From: JBFXAN01 sp050184225
GTDB taxonomy: Bacteria > Chloroflexota > Dehalococcoidia > CAUJGQ01
Assembly: GCA_050184225.1 (NCBI GenBank)
Contig: JBFXAN010000141.1
Span: 1 to 17,061, forward strand
Direction of reading: 5' to 3'
DNA: 17,061 nucleotides
The notes under the pieces are model-generated. The model had not been told where the DNA came from and searched no databases. It saw only the letters and a program-made list of their open reading frames with translations. How positions within the stretch are numbered: position 1 is the first letter of the stretch; each line of letters opens with the position of its first letter. A program made the translations under genes and the position numbers. This document shows, one piece after another, positions 1 to 5,374 of this stretch.

Positions 1-249
1 CGCCGTGGCGAGATTGACGGTGATGCTCTCCTTGGCCATGTTGAGGTAAAGGAACGCGCCGCTTCCCTCCGGGTTGGGTGCGTCATCCTTGAAGGGACCG
101 CGCGATCGGAGCAATCCACCGGCGGGCGGCTCCACCATCACCACGCGCGCGCCGAGCGCGGCGAGCAGCTTGGTACAGAACGCGCCGGAAATGTCCCGGC
201 TGAGGTCCAGCACGGTGACATCGCCGAGCAGCCGGTCATCGTCCGCCAC
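1..249 (-). CDS. CaiB/BaiF family (class III) CoA-transferase, N-terminal part
   Basis: Only the first 83 codons are present; the frame continues past the left edge. Read on minus, it has the usual N-terminal Rossmann-like segment of class III CoA-transferases: VLDLSRDISGAFCTKLLAAL, then LGARVVMVEPP, then a GLLRSRGPF stretch and NMAKESITVNL, matching the family pattern DLSR-x-GP-C-LLADLGADVIKVEPP...N-KSI-LDL. Such enzymes move CoA between acyl groups through an aspartyl-CoA intermediate; the catalytic Asp would lie in the missing part. I chose the GTG at 249 because GGGAGG lies about nine bases upstream; an in-frame ATG at 285 is possible but has no clear ribosome site. It is divergent from the solute-binding protein gene at 695, and the downstream operon carries two more domains of this family, so a shared catabolic role is plausible. 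Confidence 0.85.
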   Translation of the reverse strand, partial: MADDDRLLGDVTVLDLSRDISGAFCTKLLAALGARVVMVEPPAGGLLRSRGPFKDDAPNPEGSGAFLYLNMAKESITVNLATA

Positions 250-366
250 GGCCCTCGTCCTCCCGAACCTGGAAACCGCACGCATAAGACCGGCGGCCGG
301 GGGCTGCGTCAGGGCGAGCGTTAGACGCTCACCCCTCCGGACAGCGGCCGAGGTCCATCGCGGCGA

Positions 367-395
367 ACGTTACCGCCGCGTTTGACAAGTGTCAA
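367..395 (-). promoter_or_regulatory. Putative promoter for the left-edge CoA-transferase
   Basis: On minus, a perfect TTGACA (390-395) is followed after 17 bases by TAACGT (367-372), which matches the -10 consensus at only three positions. The start codon at 249 would lie about 110 bases downstream of the predicted transcription start. The -35 box is embedded in the palindrome at 381-396, so a bound regulator would block polymerase. Predicted by eye only. Confidence 0.4.
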
Positions 396-396
396 A
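381..396. promoter_or_regulatory. Palindromic putative operator TTTGACA-AG-TGTCAAA
   Basis: Perfect 7-base arms around a 2-base centre, overlapping the -35 box of the minus-strand promoter. Size and symmetry fit a site for a dimeric HTH repressor. The core TGAC-N4-GTCA recurs at 537-548, so one regulator could bind both places. The regulator is not identified. Confidence 0.5.
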
Positions 397-487
397 TCTT
401 CTGAGACGTCGGCGGACGGATTCCGCGGGCTCCGTTATGACTACGAATCTACCGCTGCGGGCTTATAAACCCATTTTGGTTGCGAGA

Positions 488-517
488 TTGACGTCTATGG
501 GAGTCGATGCCTGTGAT
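488..517 (+). promoter_or_regulatory. Putative promoter of the transporter operon
   Basis: TTGACG (488-493) matches five of six -35 positions and is followed after 18 bases by TGTGAT (512-517), four of six for -10. The start codon at 695 lies about 170 bases further on. The two palindromes at 536-576 lie just downstream of the predicted start site, a common repressor position. Predicted by eye only. Confidence 0.35.
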
Positions 518-535
518 TCTATGTGCAAAGATCGG

Positions 536-549
536 CTGACGCGTGTCAG
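536..549. promoter_or_regulatory. Inverted repeat CTGAC-GCGT-GTCAG
   Basis: Five-base perfect arms around four bases. It shares TGAC-N4-GTCA with the palindrome at 381-396, which makes it a candidate second half of a common operator system for the divergent genes. Short enough that chance cannot be excluded. Confidence 0.35.
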
Positions 550-552
550 AAT

Positions 553-576
553 TTTGCAATGCCGTGACATTGCAAA
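553..576. promoter_or_regulatory. Inverted repeat TTTGCAATG-N6-CATTGCAAA
   Basis: Nine-base perfect arms around six bases, in the leader region of the transporter operon. No run of T follows on either strand, so an operator is more likely than a terminator. As RNA it could also form a 5'-leader hairpin. Confidence 0.5.
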
Positions 577-694
577 GCGGATTCGCGGGATCAAGAATGG
601 CCGCATACGGTGAATCGGCCGGCCCTGGCAGCGGCGGTGCGGTTTCGTCGGTCAAGGTTGGTTTCCGGTCACCAGGGAGGGGGCGAATTCCTGC

Positions 695-2392
695 ATGGTG
701 CGTCTACACGGAAGGAGTGACTTTCGTTCGGTTCTGAGCCGTCGGCGGCTGCTTGGTAGCGCCGCCCTCGGCAGCGCGGGCGCCGCCTTTCTGTCGGCGT
801 GCGGAGGCAGCGGCGACGACACGCCCTCACAGAGCGGCGGCGCGGGCGGTGCTGCCGCCCCGGCCGGGACCACAGCAGCAGGGCAGAAGGAACCGGTGCG
901 CGGCGGCCAGCTGAACTTCATGCTGGGCGGCGATCCGCCCAACCTGGATATGCACGCCAATTCGACCTACCTCGTCAACATGTCGATGGCGCCGATCTAC
1001 AACAATCTCGTCCAATTCGACCCCGACCAGGCCCAGGAAAAGCCGGACACGATCATCGGCGACCTGGCGAAGAGCTGGGAGTTGAGCGGCGACGGCCTCA
1101 CGTACACCTTCAAGCTGAACGAAGGTGTCACGTTCCATGACGACAAGGCGTTCACCTCGGCCGACGTCAAAGCCACGATCGAGCGGGTCGCCAATCCCCC
1201 GAGCGGTGTCGTCAGTCCGCGCCAGGACTCGCTCACGGTCGTGAGCGGGATCGAGACGCCCGATACCTCAACTGTCGTCGTCAAGTTGAAGCAGCCGGCG
1301 CCGTCACTGCTGACGATCCTCTCCCAGGGTTGGATGAGCATCTACGCTGCCGAAGACATCAAGAACGGCTTCGACTTCAACACCAAGACGAACGGCACCG
1401 GCCCCTTCAAGCTGAAGGAGTACCTGCGCGGCAACCGGGTCGTCATGGAACCGAACCCGAGCTACTTCGTGCAGGGCCAGCCATATCTCGCCGGCATGAC
1501 CGCGTTCATCATCCCGAACGCCGGATCGAGGGTGTCGTCTTTCCAGTCCGGCCAGGTCAATTTCACGTCGCTGTTGACCAAGTCGGATCTGACATCGCTC
1601 GAGGCGGTGCTCAAAGATCGGATGGTCGTCGAGCGGCTGAACGGCTACGGCTTCAACACGATCAACTTCGGCCACCGCGATCCGTGGCGGGACGAGCGGG
1701 TGCGTCGCGCGATCAGCCTGGCGATGAACCGCCAGGAGTCGATCGACCTGCTCTACGAGGGCGAGGGCACGCTCGGCGGTTACATGCCCGGCGGTGGCAG
1801 CTGGGCGCTCTCCGCGTCAGACTTGCAGGCGCTCCCCGGTTACGCGTCGTACTCCGACAAGACGGTGGCCGAAGCCAAGCAATTGCTGAGCGCCGCCGGC
1901 GTGCAGAGTGGCCTGGAGACGACGATCCTTACCCGTCGCGGCAAGAGCTACGAGGATCTCTCGATCTTCATCAAGGACAACCTGACGAAGGTGGGGATCG
2001 AGGCCAAGCCGCAGGTTCTGGAGGACGCGGCCGCCTACGATGCACTCAACGAGCGGGCCTTTGACCTCGCCCCCTGGGCGCACGCGATCGCGCTCGACGA
2101 TCCGGATGCGGTCTTCGCCGAGTTCTACCTGTCCGAGTCACCACGCAACTACAGCGGCCTCGGCTCCAAAGAGGTCGACGACCTCTTCGCCAAGCAGTCG
2201 CAGACGCTGGACCAGCAGGCGCGGGCAACGCTGGTGCAGGAAATGCAGAAGAAAGCACTGCCGTTGTACGGCAAGGTGATTCTCGCCTGGGCCGAGCGGC
2301 GCTGGACCTGGTGGAACAAGGTCGAAAACTACACAGCGCACGTCGGCCTGTATAACAACAACCGGCACGCGGCGACCTGGGTCGCGAAGTAG
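695..2392 (+). CDS. ABC transporter solute-binding lipoprotein, family 5 (peptide/nickel/opine type)
   Basis: 565 aa. The N-terminus carries a twin-arginine lipoprotein signal: SRRRLLG (residues 15-21), a hydrophobic Ala/Gly stretch, and lipobox LSAC with Cys36 as the expected lipidated residue, then a Gly/Ser/Ala linker to about residue 65. The mature part reads as a family 5 binding protein (GGQLNFMLGGDPPNLDMHA; SWELSGDGLTYTFKLNEGVTFHD; GTGPFKLKEY; RRAISLAMNR), normal for the family in length. It should sit outside the membrane and hand its ligand to the two permeases encoded next. The ligand cannot be read from sequence; this family binds peptides, opines, metals, sugars and other small solutes. 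The ATG at 695 follows AGGGAGGGGG with about eleven bases spacing. First gene of the apparent operon 695-8005. Confidence 0.93.
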   Translation: MVRLHGRSDFRSVLSRRRLLGSAALGSAGAAFLSACGGSGDDTPSQSGGAGGAAAPAGTTAAGQKEPVRGGQLNFMLGGDPPNLDMHANSTYLVNMSMAPIYNNLVQFDPDQAQEKPDTIIGDLAKSWELSGDGLTYTFKLNEGVTFHDDKAFTSADVKATIERVANPPSGVVSPRQDSLTVVSGIETPDTSTVVVKLKQPAPSLLTILSQGWMSIYAAEDIKNGFDFNTKTNGTGPFKLKEYLRGNRVVMEPNPSYFVQGQPYLAGMTAFIIPNAGSRVSSFQSGQVNFTSLLTKSDLTSLEAVLKDRMVVERLNGYGFNTINFGHRDPWRDERVRRAISLAMNRQESIDLLYEGEGTLGGYMPGGGSWALSASDLQALPGYASYSDKTVAEAKQLLSAAGVQSGLETTILTRRGKSYEDLSIFIKDNLTKVGIEAKPQVLEDAAAYDALNERAFDLAPWAHAIALDDPDAVFAEFYLSESPRNYSGLGSKEVDDLFAKQSQTLDQQARATLVQEMQKKALPLYGKVILAWAERRWTWWNKVENYTAHVGLYNNNRHAATWVAK

Positions 2393-2397
2393 CGGGC

Positions 2398-2485
2398 GGC
2401 AATGGGCAGTCGGCAGTCGGCAATGGGGCAGGCACCGGTGGATTGATACCGGTTCCCCACTGCCGATTGCCCATTGCCGATTGCC
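2398..2485. repeat. Long imperfect hairpin built of 7-base units (GGCARTS)
   Basis: Two 31-base arms (2398-2428 and 2455-2485) match at 26 of 31 positions as an inverted repeat, with two more positions able to form G-U pairs in RNA. Each arm is four tandem heptamers of type GGCAATG/GGCAGTC plus GG(G). The 26-base centre contains ACCGGT twice (2434-2439, 2448-2453), allowing a further inner stem. It fills the gap between binding protein and permease genes, and the permease ribosome site starts eight bases after it. Hairpins here often protect the upstream mRNA so that the binding protein is made in excess. Confidence 0.8.
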
Positions 2486-2505
2486 GGCGACCAAAGGGAG
2501 CACCC

Positions 2506-3465
2506 ATGCTGCGATACATCACCCGCCGCATCATCTTCCTCGTGCCGACGATGCTCTTCGTTTCGATCATCGTCTTCTCGTTGATGAACATCCTGCCCGG
2601 TGACGTGGCGCGGATGATCCTGATCGGCCCTGGTGGCGAGGGCGACGCCCGGGCGGAAGATGTCGCGAAAATTCGGGAGGAGCTTGGTCTGAACCGACCG
2701 CTGCCGGTGCAGTATGCGGATTGGCTGTGGGGCGTGGTCCGGCTCGATGTCGGTAACTCACTCTGGAGCGGCGAACCGGTCTTCGACGAGCTGAAACGCC
2801 GGTTCCCGCTCTCGCTGGAACTGGCGCTGCTCGCGTCGATCCTCTCGATCCTGATCGCGATCCCGACCGGCGTGATCTCGGCGGTCAAACAGGGAACGTG
2901 GGTCGACTACGTCACCCGCATCTTCTCGATCACGGGGCTGTCGCTGCCGAACTTCTGGGTCGGCACGATGATCATCCTCTTCCTCGTCTACCAGTTCGAG
3001 TGGACGCCGCCGCTGGGCTACGTCGGCTTCACCGAAGACCCCTGGAAGAACATCCAGCAGGTGATCTGGCCGGCGCTCGCGCTCGGTTTCAGCCAGGCGG
3101 CGATCATCAGCCGGATGACACGATCCTCGCTCCTCGAAGTGATGCGCGAGGATTACGTCCGGACCGCCCGCTCCAAGGGACTGGGCGAACGCACCGTGAT
3201 CATCCGGCACGCGATCCGCAATTCGTTGCTGCCGGTGGTGACGCTCTCCGCGATCCAGTTCGGCTACATCCTGGGCGGCACCGTCGTCATGGAGACCGTC
3301 TTCAACCTGCCCGGTGTGGGGCGCTATCTGGTCGACGCGATCGCACACCGGGACTTCATGGTGGTGCAGACGCTGGTGCTGCTGTTCGCCGGGATCTTCG
3401 TCTTGATCAATCTCGTCACCGATGTGATCTACACGAAGCTCGACCCGCGCATCCGGCTTACGTAG
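2506..3465 (+). CDS. ABC transporter permease, DppB/OppB type
   Basis: 319 aa integral membrane protein. It starts MLRYITRRIIFLVPTMLFVS, the typical first segment of DppB-type permeases, with PGDVARM shortly after it. The periplasmic region and about five further membrane segments follow. The cytoplasmic EAA loop that docks the ATPase is clear at about residues 221-243 (ARSKGLGERTVIIRHAIRNS), and the end (ITDVIY-like VTDVIYTKLDPRIRLT) is characteristic. The ATG at 2506 is preceded by AAAGGGAG at five bases; the frame is open further upstream only through the hairpin element. Pairs with the permease at 3490 to form the channel for the lipoprotein at 695. Confidence 0.93.
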   Translation: MLRYITRRIIFLVPTMLFVSIIVFSLMNILPGDVARMILIGPGGEGDARAEDVAKIREELGLNRPLPVQYADWLWGVVRLDVGNSLWSGEPVFDELKRRFPLSLELALLASILSILIAIPTGVISAVKQGTWVDYVTRIFSITGLSLPNFWVGTMIILFLVYQFEWTPPLGYVGFTEDPWKNIQQVIWPALALGFSQAAIISRMTRSSLLEVMREDYVRTARSKGLGERTVIIRHAIRNSLLPVVTLSAIQFGYILGGTVVMETVFNLPGVGRYLVDAIAHRDFMVVQTLVLLFAGIFVLINLVTDVIYTKLDPRIRLT

Positions 3466-3489
3466 CCGCGATCGAGGTAGGAGATTGAC

Positions 3490-4404
3490 ATGGCACAGAC
3501 AACGGGATCGACCGCGGACGCCATCCTCCTCCCGACTCCCCGGCCGGCCGGCGCGGTCCATGACGTCTACCACGGCGTCACCCGCTTCATTCGGCGCTAC
3601 CCGCTCGGCGCGGTCGGTGGTGCTCTGATCGCGCTGTTGGCGCTGGTCGCGATCTTCGCGCCGGTGATCGCCACCCACGATCAATATTCGCTGAGTTCTC
3701 AGGAACGGTTGCAGGCGCCAAGCCGCGAGCATTTCTTCGGCACAGACGAACTGGGACGGGACATCTTCAGCCGGATCGTCTACGGCGCGCGGATCTCGCT
3801 GCAGGTCGGCTTCATCGCCGTCGGCCTGGGCGTCGTCTTCGGCACGTTCACCGGCCTTGCCTGCGCCTACTTCGGCGGCGCGACCGACTTCTGGCTGCAA
3901 CGGCTGGTGGACGCCCTCTTCGCCTTCCCGACGATCATCCTGGCGCTGGCGATCGTGGCGGTGCTCGGGCCGAGCACGACGAACGTGGTGATCGCCGTGG
4001 GCATCGTCTCGATCCCGCGTATCGCCCGGGTGGTGCGCGCCTCGGCGCTGGGGGTGATGGCGCAACCATTCATCGAAGCGTCGCGGAGTATGGGTTCCGG
4101 CCACACCCGCATCGTCTTCCGTCACATCTTTCCCAATGTCTTGGCGCCGATCATCGTGATGGCGACAGCGGGGTTCGGCGCCGCGATCCTCTCGGAAGCA
4201 GCGCTGAGCTTTCTCGGCGTCGGCACGCCGCCGCCGGAGCCATCCTGGGGGATCATGCTCAGCGGCGCGGCGCAGCAGTTCATCCGCGTGGCGCCGTGGA
4301 TGGCGATTTTCCCAGGGATCGCGATCAGCCTCGCCGTCTTCGGCTTCAACCTTTTCGGTGATGCCCTGCGCGACGCCCTTGACCCTCGTCTGCGGACGGC
4401 CTAG
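3490..4404 (+). CDS. ABC transporter permease, DppC/OppC type
   Basis: 304 aa integral membrane protein, second half of the permease pair. An N-terminal cytoplasmic stretch of about 38 residues is followed by a membrane helix (GAVGGALIALLALVAIFAP). The family signature HFFGTDELGRDIFSRIVYGA lies at about residues 81-100. The EAA loop (SRSMGSGHTRIVFRHIFPN) is at about 198-216, and LSFLGVGTPPPEPSWG is the standard C-terminal signature of DppC proteins. The ATG at 3490 follows AGGTAGGAG. It begins 24 bases after the first permease, so the two are almost certainly cotranscribed. No ATP-binding subunit follows, although DppD/DppF usually sit here. Confidence 0.93.
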   Translation: MAQTTGSTADAILLPTPRPAGAVHDVYHGVTRFIRRYPLGAVGGALIALLALVAIFAPVIATHDQYSLSSQERLQAPSREHFFGTDELGRDIFSRIVYGARISLQVGFIAVGLGVVFGTFTGLACAYFGGATDFWLQRLVDALFAFPTIILALAIVAVLGPSTTNVVIAVGIVSIPRIARVVRASALGVMAQPFIEASRSMGSGHTRIVFRHIFPNVLAPIIVMATAGFGAAILSEAALSFLGVGTPPPEPSWGIMLSGAAQQFIRVAPWMAIFPGIAISLAVFGFNLFGDALRDALDPRLRTA

Positions 4405-4423
4405 AACCAACGGGAGAGATTTC

Positions 4424-4501
4424 ACCACAGAGACGCAGAGGGCGCAGAGGATTCAGTGGAATCCAACATACAAACCTCTGCGCCCTCTGCGTCTCTGTGG
4501 T
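4424..4501. repeat. Perfect long inverted repeat (27-base arms, 24-base loop)
   Basis: Arms 4424-4450 and 4475-4501 are perfect reverse complements over 27 bases. The arm has an internal period of about 9 (CACAGAGAC / GCAGAGGGC / GCAGAGG). Elements of this CACAGAG type are a recurrent intergenic palindrome in many bacterial genomes. It sits between the second permease and the crotonase-fold gene, with AGGAGG only seven bases after its right arm. There is no T-run, so it is probably not a plain terminator; it may stop exonucleases or tune expression of the genes behind it. Confidence 0.9.
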
Positions 4502-4519
4502 TCGTATCAGGAGGACGTG

Positions 4520-5365
4520 ATGACGTTTGAGATGCTGACCTCGGAGACGACGGCGGACGGCGTGCTCGTGCTGACGCTGAACGACCCGGCGACCCGCAAT
4601 TCGCTGACGGAGACCCTCTCCACTGAGTTGATCGGCGAAGTCGATCGCTTCGCCGAAGACCCGGACCTGCGCGTGCTCGTGATCACCGGCGCGGACCCGG
4701 CGTTCTGCTCCGGCGCCAACGTCCGCGGCTTCGACCGGGCGATCCAGCAACGCCAGGCATCCGGCGAACCGCCACCGCCGCCGCCGTGGGAACGGCTCGA
4801 CCCGAGCTACACCGCGCGGATCAGCCGCACGCCGGGCGGTCCAGACATCGTGCTCCGGTTGCACACCCTCCAGAAGCCGTCGATCGCAGCCGTGAACGGT
4901 GCGGCCTATGGATTGGGCTGCGGCATCGCCCTCACCTGCGACTTCCGCGTCGCCTCGGAGAAGGCGCGCTTCAGCGAGGCGTTCGTGCGGAACGGCCTGA
5001 TCCCGGCAGACGGCAGCGCCTGGCAGTTGCCCAAGATGATCGGCCTGACGCGGACGCTCTGGATGCAGTTCACCGGCGAGCCGATCGACGGCACCGAGGC
5101 GGCGCAGATCGGTCTGGCGAACCGGGTCGTCCCGCACGAAGAACTGATGTCGACCGCGCTAGAGATGGCGGCGAAGCTGGCGCATGGCCCCACGGTCTCG
5201 ATGGCGCTGATCAAGCAGCTCGTCCTCCAGGGTTACGATCAGACGCTGGCCGAACACCTGACCGTCGCCACCCGCGCCCAGTCGCTGGCGCGGCAGACGG
5301 AGGACCATCGCGAAGGCGTGCGGGCCTTCCTCGAGAAGCGGCAGCCGCAGTTCAAGGGTCGCTGA
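4520..5365 (+). CDS. Enoyl-CoA hydratase/isomerase (crotonase) superfamily protein
   Basis: 281 aa, normal length. Crotonase-fold motifs are clear: first oxyanion-hole segment DPAFCSGANVRGFDRA (about 59-74) and second VNGAAYGLGCGIALTCD (about 125-141), followed by AAQIGLANRVVP. The two catalytic glutamates of classic enoyl-CoA hydratases are not present: by alignment with rat crotonase, Glu144 corresponds to Gly135 and Glu164 to Phe155. Instead GLIPADGS carries Asp164, a region where PaaG/isomerase-like members often have an acid. It therefore probably acts on a CoA thioester as an isomerase, hydrolase or lyase rather than a standard hydratase. An insertion with a run of six prolines (about 80-95) is unusual. 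The ATG at 4520 has AGGAGG five bases upstream. The next gene begins nine bases after its stop. Confidence 0.9.
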   Translation: MTFEMLTSETTADGVLVLTLNDPATRNSLTETLSTELIGEVDRFAEDPDLRVLVITGADPAFCSGANVRGFDRAIQQRQASGEPPPPPPWERLDPSYTARISRTPGGPDIVLRLHTLQKPSIAAVNGAAYGLGCGIALTCDFRVASEKARFSEAFVRNGLIPADGSAWQLPKMIGLTRTLWMQFTGEPIDGTEAAQIGLANRVVPHEELMSTALEMAAKLAHGPTVSMALIKQLVLQGYDQTLAEHLTVATRAQSLARQTEDHREGVRAFLEKRQPQFKGR

Positions 5366-5374
5366 GCCGTATCG

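Larger units (their letters stand above)
250..694. other. Divergent intergenic control region, no gene seen
   Basis: This 445-base gap separates the minus-strand CoA-transferase from the plus-strand transporter operon. Open frames across it have no convincing ribosome site or protein-like composition. It holds three inverted repeats (381-396, 536-549, 553-576) and promoter-like boxes in both directions, listed separately. The stretch 380-600 is visibly more AT-rich than the flanking genes, as expected for a regulatory segment. Confidence 0.7.

Noticed and set aside
389..655. Short frames on both strands in the left intergenic region
   Set aside because: No ribosome site or protein-like sequence; region is better explained by promoters and palindromes.
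2758..4428. 556-codon minus-strand open frame
   Set aside because: Antisense to the two permease genes, Arg/Asp/His-rich as expected from the complement of GC-rich coding DNA, no ribosome site.
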